From Prunella strophiata (lineage: Eukaryota; Chordata; Aves; Passeriformes; Prunellidae): a stretch of 64,000 nt of DNA. The DNA lies in NCBI GenBank assembly GCA_036583965.1, contig JAZBQD010000063.1, forward strand, positions 62,001 to 126,000. Reading direction: 5' to 3'. Positions within the stretch are counted from its first letter, which is position 1, and every line of letters begins with the position of its first letter. Shown piece by piece: positions 44,531 through 55,990 of this stretch. The position numbers and the translations under genes were made by a program. The notes beneath the pieces were generated by a model. That model saw only the letters and a program-made list of their open reading frames with translations. It did not search any database and had not been told where the DNA came from.

Positions 44531-44818
44531 TAAAATTAATAAAGTTTAAATAGGAAAACAATGAAAATTAAACAAAAATAAAACACAGGCTTGGGACTCT
44601 GCTTTATAAAACTGCTGAACAAACCCTACCATGTTTGGAGTGGGAGGAGTTTAAGCCAGTGGGTGTTCAGTGTTCCTGAATGGGTGGGGAACATGATAAG
44701 TTTGAACATGTCTGTGGGACTAGGGACCAAACATGGAAGGCTAATCAAGAGGTCCACACACAATCCCCACCATATGAAAAGAAGAGACCAGTCCTGTGAG
44801 TCTGATCAAGAGGCCCCC
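44531..44818. other. No gene or repeat recognised
   Basis: AT-rich beginning, then mixed sequence; no coding signal. Confidence 0.4.
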
Positions 44819-44961
44819 TGTGGAGGTTTGACCCCATTTGGTAGCTAAACACCACACAGCTGCTTGCTCATTCTCCCCTGCAGCAAGATGGCAGAGACAA
44901 CAGGAAAAGCAAAGGCAAAAATACTTGTGGGATGAGATAAAAACAGTTTAATAAGAAAAAA

Positions 44962-45003
<42 letters not shown>

Positions 45004-45297
45004 AGAAGAAAGGGAAAAAACCTGAAGTGATGCAATCACTCAACATGTCTCACAAGTAGACCAATGACAAGCCAGCCTCTGAGCAATGTCTCCCTACCCA
45101 AACCCAGTCTCCTCTCCATTTTTATTGCTGAGCATGATGCTATATGGCATGGAATATCCCTTTGGCCAGTTTGGATCGGCTGTCCCACAGTGGGTGTTTG
45201 CAGCTATCTGCAAGACTGTTATTCTTAAGTCAGTTATGGTTTTAGCATGTTTTCAAAAGCTCCACCTGACTGACTGAACAGGTTGTTAATTGGGACA
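44819..45297 (-). mobile_element. ERVL-type LTR with 36-base A tract
   Basis: TGTGGAGGTTTGACCCC start and CTAAACACCACACAGC identify the common avian ERVL LTR family also at 61179 and 63752. The TTTAATAAG site is followed by an A tract (44963-44998). ATGGAATATCCCTTTGG lies near 45152. Ends early, truncated relative to 61179-61784. Confidence 0.75.
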
Positions 45298-45509
45298 TAA
45301 CCATAATTTCTTTCTCAGCTGGCCACTGGGAAAGAGTTTCCCTTTCCTGTTTCTCTCTCCTTTCTCCCCTGCCCCCAAAAGGTATTTTTTACCACTAGAG
45401 TAAATGTATATCATCAGCTACAGATCCTGCAAACAATTCTTTGTGTATTTAAGTCTGTATCATAATCCTTTGTGCAACAGGGGAAGCAGTTGCAGGACTG
45501 CTATTTAGA

Positions 45510-46445
45510 GGGACTGTGACAAGCTAGAGAAATGGCCTGACAGGAAGCTCATGAAATCCAACAAAGGCCAATGCAAGGTGCTGCATCTGGCATGGAATAA
45601 TCCCATTCAACACAACAGGCTAGGGGGCAACTGGCTACAAAAACTTTGCATAAAAGCATCCAAGGGTACTAGTAGAAAACAAGTGGAACATAAGTCAGCA
45701 GTATGCCCTTGCATCAAAAAAGGCCAATCATCTACTGGGCTGTATTAGCAAGACTGTAGCAAACAGGATGAGAGAAATATTATTCTCCCCTCTAGTTGGT
45801 ACTTTTGAGTCTGAATCTGGAGTACAGTGTGCATTTTGGGGTTCCTCATTTAAGAGGAGGAAGACATTGAAAATACTGAAATTAATCCAGGGGAGGAACA
45901 CCAAGATGATGAGGGGGCTGGAGCCTAGGGCATACAAGAAGAGACTGAGAACTATGTTTTTTCTCAGCTATTTTTTTTTCATAAGATTGTTTTTCCTAAA
46001 AACAGAAGGGAAAAGGGATGGGTTATCTTATTACTGTCTACAACTGTCTAATGGGAGGGTATAGAGAAGACAGAGCCAGACTGTTCTTAAAGGTGCACAG
46101 TGATAGGACAAGAGATAATGGGCAAAAGTAGTAACATGAGAAATTCCTATTATATATGATGAAAAACCCTTTCCATCATGAGGTTGGCCAAATATTGAGA
46201 GATTGTCCAGACAGGTGGTAGAATCTCCATTCTTGGAGATACTCAAAACTCATCAGGACAAGTTCCAAAGCAACCTGGTCAAATTCATCCTTCTTTGAGC
46301 AGGAGGTTTGACTAGATGACTTTGAGTTCTTTCTAACTTAAATTATTCTATGATCCTGTGATCATCCTTCTCTGAGTAGACAGACTAGATGGCTTCCTGT
46401 TCTCCCTTCCAAGCAAAATTATTTTATGATTCTAGAATAATGGAA
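45510..46445 (+). mobile_element. CR1 fragment, RT C-terminus and 3' tail
   Basis: Plus-strand CR1 3' part: KGQCKVLHLAWNNP (RT thumb), NRMREILFSPL, and at 46348-46362 the terminal ATTCTATGATCCTGTGAT. A second partial tail follows at 46364-46430, ending TTTTATGATTCTAG, as if the last 80 bp were duplicated. Confidence 0.8.
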
Positions 46446-46661
46446 GACTCAAGGAGTGATATCCTGTAATCATTGCTTCAACCTCAAAGGATCCATAAGT
46501 GCAGATTCTACAGGCAGTATCTCTAGGTATTTAACACAGGTCCCCTGCCTCTGATAAAAAGATTACACTATCTGGATACCTCACACACAGGGAGGGAAAG
46601 CCAGATCTGAGTAGTGCAATAGTCATCCTTGTTGATCAAGAAAGAGTTCTCTGATATTTGG
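46446..46661. other. No gene or repeat recognised
   Basis: Ends in ATTTGG (46656-46661), left copy of a target duplication. Confidence 0.4.
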
Positions 46662-47174
46662 TGTCGCAGTTAGTGTTTATGTTACCCCAGCTTTTAGTTT
46701 TGTAATCTGGGTTCTCTGATAATGGTTACTTCCAAATCCCTTCCTATGTTCCAAGTTGGTTTCTCCCTAAGTTGTATCCACCCCTGATGTAAACCACTCC
46801 CCTTTCTCCTCCCCTTTACTCTCATTGGAACTGGCTCTGTAAACCACTCCGCTTACTCCTCCCCTAAGGTTATCCCATTGGCTGGCTGTTTGTACCCGCC
46901 CACCGGTTTTGGCCTGTTTGTGAATCCCTGTAGGGCTGGTCTGGCCCTCTTTCGCTTCTGAATGTCTGGATTAAAGGACTATTGGGAGATCAGGCAGAGA
47001 GCATCCTTCGACTCTTTTACTTTTGTCCCTGATGCTGGTAAAGTTAATCCCACTGTAGAGCCACAGCTCTGAAGTTCAGCTCCTGGTGAATTCATCTCGG
47101 AGTTGTTCCATACACCTTGGCGTGGCTGCTGGTGTTCTAAAAGAGCTAGTTAAAGACTCCAGTGGCTAGCATCA
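46662..47174 (+). mobile_element. Solo LTR, ERVK-like, 513 bp, TSD ATTTGG
   Basis: TGTCGCAGTTAGTG to GCTAGCATCA, flanked by perfect ATTTGG (46656-46661 and 47175-47180). ATTAAAGG near 46970 fits a plus-strand poly(A) signal. Not related by eye to the other LTRs here. Confidence 0.75.
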
Positions 47175-47180
47175 ATTTGG

Positions 47181-47586
47181 GAACCTGCTTTCTTACCAAC
47201 TCACAATTGGATTGCAGCTCTTTTGTACCAATTCAGCATTACTGAGAGCTCATGACTGAACTAGCAAATCTAGTCACAGAACTCAACTTCTCCAGGCAAC
47301 CTACTACCTCAAGCTGTTTCCCAGTAGAGCAGACATTGTAGTCATAACTGGAAATTACTCCAGTTTTCCTGAAGGGTGCCTGGAATTTCACCACTGATGT
47401 TGCTAGGTCAAGGCCAAGAGATTCCCGTAACAGTAATATAAGCACAACTTTTATTAAAGTCAAGAAGTCATAGATGTCGCCTGTAGAAGCCCTGCCCCTA
47501 ATTACAGATGAGACACAGTGGAAATTTTCCAGAGCAGAAATCCATTTCAGATTTAGGTAAAATGTGCCTCTTTGAATTATCAAATC
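47181..47586. other. No gene or repeat recognised
   Basis: No coding signal. Ends in AATC (47583-47586), the left copy of the next target duplication. Confidence 0.4.
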
Positions 47587-48038
47587 TGTAGCTTGCAAAC
47601 ATAGCTGTTTGGTCTGCATTCAAGACTGCTTGTTCTCGCAAAAAAACCTATGCTTGAAAAACTGCCTCAGCCGAAGGGAAATGCAAAAGAGATAATAGGG
47701 ACCCCTTAAATTTTGAAACAGACAGGACCGGGTCTGAGGCAACAGGAGACAGGAGACAGGGCAGGATGACCCAGGAGTTCTTTCTGTACTTTCTGATAAA
47801 AAAATAGCTGCAAGTTTAACTAGCTACAAGTGTGACGCGAAATCAGTAAAATGAATATGTATGAACCTATTGTGAAATTCTATACATATGAATCAGTAAG
47901 AGAGATAAAAAAGGATCGGGAGTCCTCAGGGGTGCGCATGTCCTTTGGGGGAACAACAATTCCCACGTGTCCAGCGTTGTAATAAACATGCCAGCTTTAC
48001 AACTTTTTACAAAGTTGTGGAGTTTTTTTCTTTCCACA
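47587..48038 (+). mobile_element. Solo LTR, ERV1-like, 452 bp, TSD AATC
   Basis: TGTAGCTTGC to CTTTCCACA, flanked by AATC (47583-47586 and 48039-48042). Late part shows GAGATAAAAAAGG (TATA-like) and GTAATAAAC (poly(A)), then a T-rich U5 end, the layout of gammaretroviral LTRs. The right edge is firm; the left edge rests on the 4-bp repeat. Confidence 0.65.
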
Positions 48039-48042
48039 AATC

Positions 48043-49640
48043 AGTCACATGTCCGACTTGACCTTCTCTGTTCCAGTCACAAGGTCAGTTTATCCCATCT
48101 CTTTTTGCCCTGGAGGCTGGCATTTTAAAAAATGTGATAACCCATGTGTTCTTAGACTGCCTTGTGATTGGACAGAAGAGCAAGTTACTCCTTTCATTTT
48201 ACCTGGAAAAATGTCAGAATCAGCAACCCTCACTACATGCAGAGAGGCTGCCATTTTCTTTCAGCCACCATTTTATGGCAGGGAGCAATCATTTTTGATT
48301 CCACCATACCCCATGTGTTCTCAGACTCCCCTGTGATTGCCTGACATTGACAGAGGTGAGCAAGGCTGCCACAGCTCCATGCCCCAAAGGCCTAACCAGT
48401 AGCAAAATTAACAATGTATTCCCAATAGGCACAGACACATGCACACACACAAAAATACATATACCCACAAATATATGCATAGATGCAAAGCTAGTCACAC
48501 AGATTAACACAGACAGACACATTCAACTCTCATAAAAACAGACAGCACCATTGGCCTTATCCTGGTCCCATCTCAGTCTGATCAGGGTGAATCACAGAAT
48601 CATACAATCATTTTGGTTGGAAAAGACCTCTAAGATCATCCAGTCCCGTAAACTCATTGTTCAGGCTGAAACCCATCAAGATGAGTCAACACTGGGAGCA
48701 CCTTTTGGACTGAGAGGGACTGCTGCCTAGGGGTATGGGATATATTATGGACTGCAGGAGAAGAACATTTGGGGATTGCATGGGATTTTTATGGGATGCT
48801 TTGGGGAGAAACCAAAGGTGGGGAAACAGAGGGATATAAGTAGTTTCAGAAGAACAAGTATGGAAAAACAGAGGGAACAAAGGGATTAAAAAGGCCAGTC
48901 ACAAAAAAAGACTTGCTGGTCAGTATACTTGTCTGGCCATGCAGAAGATGCTGTTTAGGTATCTCCCAGCTTCAGAGTCAGGTGCTGTCCATCGAATACT
49001 TTCTTTAGACAAGTTTTTCACATCCACCTGTGGGAATACTGAGGCATTATAAGTGCAGTTACCAATTATAGCCACAGTAGCATTGATTTTACATTCTTGC
49101 ATGGGCTGAAATGAACAAGTTTCATCTTCCCACTCTACTGGTAGAGCTACAGATCACACAAAGACTCCTGTTCCAATTAGTGGTTACAAATTGTTTTTCT
49201 CTAAAAGATAGAAGGGTACAAATATATTGAGTTCTAATATTTATACAAGTCAGGCACAAAGTGGGTTTATTGGGCATATATCCATTTCTATTCTGGTTTA
49301 ATTATATTCTTTTACTATTCACTACCAATTTTTAAACTTGCTTGCTTAACCTTCAATTCTCTCAACGTTTAACCACTTAAGTACAGGTAAACATCTAGTT
49401 GATTCCCTTCTGTTTAAAACTTTTTACTTTCTTGGTTTTCTTTTGTTAGTTACATATTTGTTTACAAGAATATTATCGAAACAAAAAAAATTATCACTGG
49501 GTTTGATTGTTTCTTTTCAAGTTGCTGTTCTTCAAAGGATCACACAGTAAAAAAAAAAAACAGAAATATTTACCAAGGCCATTAAGTTTTTATACTTTGG
49601 CTTTAACTGACACTGGTGAAACTATTTCATGGGACAGTCT
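48043..49640. other. Unrecognised DNA with one short CR1 tail
   Basis: Only 48590-48685 is identifiable: a minus-strand CR1 3' end (GAATCACAGAATCATACAATC, then TTGGTTGGAAAAGACCTC). The rest, including a short CA-rich patch near 48430, shows no gene. Confidence 0.45.
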
Positions 49641-50304
49641 ACATGACACCAGGCCTGCTGATGACAGATGGGGTACACCTGTCTCAAACAGAGAAAAGGC
49701 TCTTTTCACAGGAGTTAGCAGGGCTCATTGAGAGAGCTTTAAACTAGATCTGAAAAGGGAAAGGCAGAAAAACAAGGTTGCTAGAGATAAGTCTGGGGGC
49801 AGCTCACCAGTGTTTGAGGAAGAATGATGAGCCAATGAAATCCTTTGTTCTGCCATCTCAATGAGTAAGTGATGGAGATCCACAAAGCAGCAGACACAAG
49901 GGATATTGATGTGTTAGAAACCATGGAAGTGCTGGAGAATAGTCACATATTAATTAGGGCTTCTCCCCCCCCCCCCCCCCCCCTCAAAATTGGATGGACC
50001 AATAATTTACAGCAATGCACACTACGTGGCCACCAAACAGGAGGAGCTAGAAACCATTGTACAGCTGGAAGACTATGATATAGCTGCCATCACAGAAATA
50101 TGGTAGGATGACTTGGACAACTGGAATGCTGCAATGGATGGCTAAAAACTCTTTAGAAGGGACAAGCAAGGGAGGAGTGGCATTGAGGTAGCCCTGTATA
50201 TCATGGGATGTTTTGATTGTCTAGAGCTTGACAATGGTGATGAAAGAGTCATGTCTATGGGAAACCATCAGGGGAGAGGCCAACAAGTATGATCACAAAG
50301 ACCA
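49641..50304 (+). mobile_element. CR1 fragment, ORF1 end and endonuclease start
   Basis: Plus-strand CR1. ORF1 C-terminus is readable to its stop at 49744-49746: DGVHLSQTEKRLFSQEL, with the esterase Asp-x-x-His kept. A 19-base C run (49965-49983) follows in the ORF1-ORF2 gap. Then endonuclease N-terminus (LEDYDIAAITEIW) with stops. Ends near 50304 where ERV1 pol begins. Confidence 0.75.
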
Positions 50305-51330
50305 CCAATTAACTGAGTCCCTTAAAGCTGAAATCAAAGAAAGTGAATGGGCTACCACACCAGGGAGACAGATGGTAGTCCCACCTCAGTGAGAACATGA
50401 AGGCACCCATAGGGGAACAGAGAATCTTTTGAAACATCTGAAGAAGTTAGTAACAGAAAGGGAAATGACTGATATTGCACAATCTACAACAAGCAAATGT
50501 GAAATCTGCTATAGAAACAACCCAGCCATGAGCAAAAGAGTTGTGTTAGAAATAACAGAGGCAGGGGATTTTCCTAGAAATTATTGGCAAATAGATTTTG
50601 CTGAGTTACCAAGTAAAGAAAGAAACAGGTATGTATTGGTGTTGGTTGAGACCTTTAGTGGATGGTCTGAAGCTTACCCCTGTCACACTGACATAGCTAG
50701 GGAAGTGGTGTGAGCTATGCTCAATCATATAATTCCAAGGTTTGGGGTTCCTTTGGGGTTGGTCCCCCAGTAATCGGGGAAATTAGTCAAATATTGGGAA
50801 TTGTTTGGGATCTGTAAATTCCCTATACACCCCAGACAAGTGGTAAGGCTGAATGTGTGAATGGAAACCTCAAAACACAGATTAGTAAAATTTGTCAGAA
50901 ACATCCACGACATGGGTTCAGGCCTTGCCTATAGCCTTACTGAGAATCCACATACAACCAAGGTGGAGAGATAACATAAGTCCTTATGAAATACTGCATG
51001 GCAGGCCATATAAATTGTGTATATTATGGGAGAAATTAATATATGAGGGGGGAAATTGACTTAAAGAGATATTTAATAGCTTTAAGTTCCACTTTGCCGA
51101 AGCTCCAGAGATTCGTCACGTTATCCAGACCAATAGGACTGGACACACCTGCTCATCGGTTCCAGCTTGGAGACTATGTTAAATGGTGAGACAGTGATCC
51201 TTACAAGCTAAGTGGAAAGGGCCATTCCAAGTCCTGACTACCCTCACCAAAACCACAGGTGCTGGCAGAGAACCCTGAATTCACTACTTCAGAGTTAAGA
51301 AGACCTCTACTCCTGAAACAACTGGAAAAC
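50305..51330 (+). pseudogene. ERV1 integrase, broken
   Basis: Gammaretrovirus-like integrase. Zinc region: THRGTENLLKHLKKL and C-x2-C in SKCEICYRN. Core: YWQIDFAELP (first acid) and VETFSGWSEAYP, which is a gamma signature, up to a stop at 50711-50713. The second catalytic Asp is lost in a frameshifted stretch near 50760; the third acid survives in PQTSGKAECVNG near 50835. Late segments HRFQLGDYVKW (51150) mark the C-terminal domain. Upstream pol is missing. Confidence 0.75.
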
Positions 51331-52012
51331 AGAGACTGATACAAATCAGGACAATGTGATTTAAATTTTTTCTTTTGTGCCTTTTATCAGCACAGTTGGT
51401 AACCATGATTCAGATTTGGTCCTAAAATTTGCATGTGGCTTTAGTCCAAAATGTATTCAGAAGCTCTTCATGAGAACAACTTGTCAAGATGGTATTAGAT
51501 ATGTGAAAATGAGGCCTGGTAAGTTCAGCCTGTAGGTAAAGATTGGGCCTCTGCCCATGGAGCTGTAATTCCAAACATAATATTTGATCATATTAAGGGT
51601 TATTGAATATATTGAAAAGCAAATTTCAGATGCAATTTCAGCCTTACAAGAAGTCCATGATTTGTCTGATATAGTTTTACAAAACAGAATGGTTCTCAAT
51701 TTCCTACTAGCCACAAAATAATTAACACTGGTTATTGTTCTTACGTAGACCAGAGTGAAAACATTAATAAGAATTTGGTTGAAATTTGGAAGCAAATTCA
51801 AATTCTACATCAGGTAGCTCTCAAAAGAACTTCTTGACCCTTGAATATACCTTCAGTACACTCACTTCATGGTTATCCAACTAGGACTGGATAAAAGGAA
51901 CTGTTCATATTACTTATATCTGTAGTTACTCTTTGCATGATAGTTGGTTGTATGATATGATGGTGTGGTTAAATATGGAGTAGAGACTAGACAAGGTAGA
52001 GTCTTGTTAGTC
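51331..52012 (+). pseudogene. ERV1 Env transmembrane-subunit remnant
   Basis: After pol, the stretch 51600-51840 shows the typical gamma TM core in two frames: VLQNRMVLNFLLATK, resembling the heptad/immunosuppressive segment, then a shift to TGYCSYVDQSENINKNLVEI, where the Cys cluster is incomplete. A hydrophobic run near 51900 (ILLISVVTLCMIVGCMI) could be the anchor. The surface subunit is not recognisable. Numerous stops; inert. Confidence 0.6.
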
Positions 52013-52195
52013 TCTAAAAAAGGGGGAAAATTATGCCGAATGATTTTTGCCTTTTTTGCTTTTATATATATTCTCTATATTCTTTACACATATATTTGTA
52101 GCTCTGTAGCCTATTCTTTGTAGCTAGCTTTCCTTACATTTTTGCTACCCTGATAGGCAGAAAGACAAAACACATTACAAGGCCCCCTATCCTAC
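52013..52195 (+). mobile_element. ERV1 polypurine tract and start of 3' LTR
   Basis: AAAAAAGGGGGAAAA (about 52016-52030) precedes TGCCGAATG at 52034, a likely LTR start. The LTR is interrupted at 52195 by the solo LTR and appears to continue from 52781. Confidence 0.55.
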
Positions 52196-52780
52196 TGTCG
52201 GTGGCCTCTCAGGAGCTCAAGATGACCCCGATATATGTAAGAAAGTCTCTGTTTCCCAGCCCAAGAACCTAAGAAGGAGCCAGGACTCTTCATTTGCAGT
52301 CTCCAATGTTGTTTATTTTTCTTTATCTATTTCATTCTTTTCCTGACCCGCCGAGGTCTGTTCAGCAGGTCAGTCTGAGGCACACTGCCCTCCTTCAAAG
52401 CGGTGTTGTCTTTTTATACTAAAAACTATATGTACATTATTTACAGTTATTTTCCAATACCTATCACCTATGTTACACAGTCTAACTCTACTCTAAACCA
52501 ATCCAAAAGTGCCACCATCACCCAGAAGATGGAGGCTAAGAAGAAGGAGAAAGAAGGCCAGAACACGCCCAAATTCCTCCATCTTGACCCCTGCACCCTC
52601 ATTCTAAAAAACCCCAAAATTCTACTTTTTCACCCTGTGATAAACTATTATTCTTCTTAATTTTTGTGGCTTGCAACTCCTCATATAAGGTTGGTAATTT
52701 TTTCCATGGATCGAAATCAGAGGCACAGGGGTCTTGGGCTCTGTGCCAGGGCAGCCAGAGGGATGTCCTGGGTTCCGACA
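52196..52780 (-). mobile_element. Solo ERVK LTR, 585 bp, TSD TCCTAC/TCCTAT
   Basis: TGTCGGTGG to GGTTCCGACA, bracketed by TCCTAC (52190-52195) and TCCTAT (52781-52786), one mismatch in six. Sister of the LTR at 35335-35958, which has about 40 bp extra near its right end. Confidence 0.88.
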
Positions 52781-53059
52781 TCCTATCTTGGTTCTTTCTG
52801 GGAACCATAGCCAAAAAACAGCTCTTCAAGACCCATTTTCATAAATAAAGTTTTGTTTCCATCTGATGGGGGAGGATTTAGAGAGGGGTGAACCAGGGAA
52901 AATTGCATCACTGCTTGCTCCTAATTGATGATTTTTGTCAATTATGCTAATTTGCTAAATATATAAAACTATACTCACCCCGTGGGGGTTGGGCATTTTG
53001 TAGACAGTTTTCCATATCTGCCCCTGGATGCCTCCAAACAAGACCAACTTTTTAATTAC
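52781..53059 (+). mobile_element. Probable rest of the ERV1 3' LTR
   Basis: AATAAAG near 52845 follows the solo LTR, in the place of a poly(A) signal. TATAAAAC near 52960 is out of order for the same LTR, so the right limit is unclear. Confidence 0.35.
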
Positions 53060-53064
53060 CTCCT

Positions 53065-54552
53065 TGTCATGGTTTGACACTGGCACAATGCCAGTGCCCC
53101 CATGAAAATGTATTTTCCACAAATAAGTCTTGCGAGATGGGATTAGGAACAGAGCAGAGCAGGCTCAGCCTTAGATATACAGAAAAAATTTCTTAACTTA
53201 TAACTACACTAGAAGAACACACACACTTGGAAATGAAACCCTTTGAAACATTCCTCCTCCCTCCCCAAAGATAATCCACCACAATACATTACATAAACAC
53301 TTTAAATGTACAATCCAGTAACCACTCTACTTTTGGGTAATCAACCCCCAATCCATCAACTACCCCTCAGACACTCAAGTCCCAGTCCATTAAGGAGAGA
53401 GGAGTCCCTCCTGTACCACAGGGTTCCCTGGAAACACAACTGACGCCTCTTCCATTTCCATACTACTTAACAGACAGTCCACCATTGTGATTCTTCCTTT
53501 CCTTCTATGCCCAGTGCTCTCACCACTGCGCATAGACCAGAACTGCCTTTAGGGTTTCCCTTTTAAGAATGCAACGCCCACTTCCAAGAAAGCCACAGTC
53601 CTCACCATGCAGGACATTTGTCCCCCCCAAATTTCACCCCCTGGGGCCAAGGGGTCTCAAGAGCTGAGATCTTCCTTGCATCCAAGCAATCGCCTCCCCC
53701 TAAATACAGTTCGTGTGTTACAAAAGAAAGAAACACGGGTTCCATCTGTGGCTATACAAGGAAAGAGTCCAGCCAACAGCCACTCCTCTATCTCCTCCCA
53801 CCAAGGATTCTTCCCATCTTCTAACATCCTTCACTTGCTCAGGTCTTTTATACACTTGCCCATTTCCTTCTACTTCAGGTCTGTCTCTCTTCAGATGCAA
53901 AAAGGATGATTTATATTCAGAAGTTCTCATTGTCCAAGGAAAGGGTTAAAAATCTCAGGGGTATGCCGGCTCTGCTCGGGATGGGACTCCTTCGGCTGGA
54001 CGCTGGGCACCTTCTCATCACAGCCCCCCCTTCTTCTTCTCGGCTTGCAGCTAGCACATCTCTCTTCTTCCCGGGAGGGGGGGTGTGACGCTGCCCGAAG
54101 AAGCAGCTGCCTGTTCAAGGCCAGGGCACCTCCTCTCACCTCTTCTCTGCTGGCGGAGGCTGCCCTCTCTCTCTCTCTCACTCTGCCTCCCCCGGTTCTC
54201 TGACTGCCCAACACAATCTCTGTTCCTTTCCACCCCTCCGTCTTCTGTGCTGCAGGAGCCCGACTCCACTGCTCACCTCCTCCCGGAGCTTTCAGCCCAC
54301 CTCGGCCAAGCTGCATGGCCTCCCCTCCCCCACCCAGCCCCTGGCCGGGCTGGGGGGGGGAGGTCTGCACTCCTCGCTGACCGGAAGGAAAGAGGAAGTC
54401 TCTCGGGAATTCTCGGCTTTTTAACCCCTTGTGTTCTCAGAGGCATATCCAAAACTTTAGTGGCCAGCTCAGGTGTCAATATCCAAACTTATTTCTAATT
54501 GGTTTTTTGGCCACAGCTTCCTGAAAACCTCATTTCCTGTCAACCCAGGACA
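53065..54552. mobile_element. Solo LTR, 1,488 bp, TSD CTCCT
   Basis: TGTCATGGTTTGACACTGG to GTCAACCCAGGACA, flanked by perfect CTCCT (53060-53064 and 54553-54557). Left half AT-rich, right half (53960-54400) GC- and CT-rich with a CTCTCTCT run. Its ends form near-inverted TGTC...GACA repeats. Long for an LTR; strand not certain, minus slightly favoured because other members of the CCAGGACA-ended families read that way. Confidence 0.75.
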
Positions 54553-54599
54553 CTCCTGTACTAATATTATCTTGAAAGTGTGTTGCTTCATTTCTAGGT

Positions 54600-55590
54600 C
54601 CTTTAAGGCATCATATCCTTCTGGACAAAATATCCAGCATACAGCTAGATAAATACATAATGGCATGGCTTGCCAGTCAGGCACAAAGGGTAGTGGGGGT
54701 TGCATCAGTCTGGTCACTAGTGGAGTCCTGCAGGGGACCATTTTAGGGACAGTGCTTTTCAACATCTTCATTAACCATTTGGATGCAGGACTCAAAAGTA
54801 TACTGAGTAAATTTGCCAGAGACACTAAACTGGGAGGAGCTGTTGTCTCCCTCAAAGACAGAGAGACCTAGACAAATCAGAGGACTGTGCAATCACCAAC
54901 CATATGAAGTTTAACAAAGAAAAGTGCCAGATTCTGCACCTGGGACAGGGAAACCCTGCATGTACAGACAAACTGGGGAATGAGAGGCTGGAGAGCAGCA
55001 CTGCAGAAAGAGACTTGGGGGTCCTGGTTGATGGAAAGTTGAATGTGAGTCAGCAGTGCCCTGGCAGCCAGAAGGGCCAACCATGTCCTGGGGTGCATCA
55101 GCCACAGCACTGCCAGCCAGTTGAGGGAGGTGGTTGTCCCACTCTACTCTGTGCTGGCAAGGCCTCACCTTGAGTACTGTGTGCAGTTTTGGGAGCCACA
55201 ATACAAGAAGGATATAAAGCTATTGGAGAGCGTCCAAAGGAGGGCCACGAAGATGGTGAAGGGTCTGGAGGGTAAGCCTTATGAGGAGTGGCTGAGATCA
55301 CTTGGTTGGTTCAGCTTAGAGGAGACTGAGGGGAGACCTCATCACAGTCTACAGCTTCCTCATGAGGGGAAGTGGAAGGGCAGGCACAGATCTCATCTCT
55401 CTGGTGACCAGTGATAAAACCCGAGGGAATGGCGTGAAGCTGTGTCAGAGGAGGTTTAGGTTAGATATTAGGAAAAGGTTCTTCACCCAGAGGGTGGTTG
55501 CGTGCTGGAACACGCTACCAAGGGAAGTGGTCACAACACTAAGACTGACAGAGTTCAAGCAGCATTTTGCAAAACCAATTATGGGGACTG
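54600..55590 (+). mobile_element. CR1 fragment, RT C-terminal half
   Basis: Plus-strand CR1. [22 protein letters not shown] precedes the catalytic box, which reads FARD (54812-54823) instead of FADD. Then [32 protein letters not shown] and [20 protein letters not shown]. The 3' tail is missing. Several frame changes. Confidence 0.78.
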
Positions 55591-55990
55591 TTTTTAACTT
55601 AAAGAATCTGTGCATCTGCTCAAATTACCAGACTATTTAGAACAAAAGAAAAATTTCAGAAAGGTTATGAGCAGATGCTCATGGATGAAATTTTTATAGT
55701 GACTGAAGTTTTGAGAAGGGGACAGATACTCATGTACCGCTTAATGCACTATGGTCATGAAGCAATCAAGGGGATATTTTAGACACCGATTCACACATAG
55801 AATCACTAGGTTGGAAGAGACCCTCAAGATCATCGAGTGCAATCCATGCCCTGACACCTCAACTAAACCATGGCAAGCAAATGCCACATCCAGTCTTTTT
55901 TTAAACACTTCCAGGGATGGTGACTCCACCACCTCCCCAGGCAGACCATTCCAGTACTTTATCACCCTTTCCATAAAAAAACTTTTTCCT

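Noticed and set aside
54085..54498. 138-codon frame at 54085-54498
   Set aside because: Lies wholly within the solo LTR and reads CT-rich low-complexity DNA.
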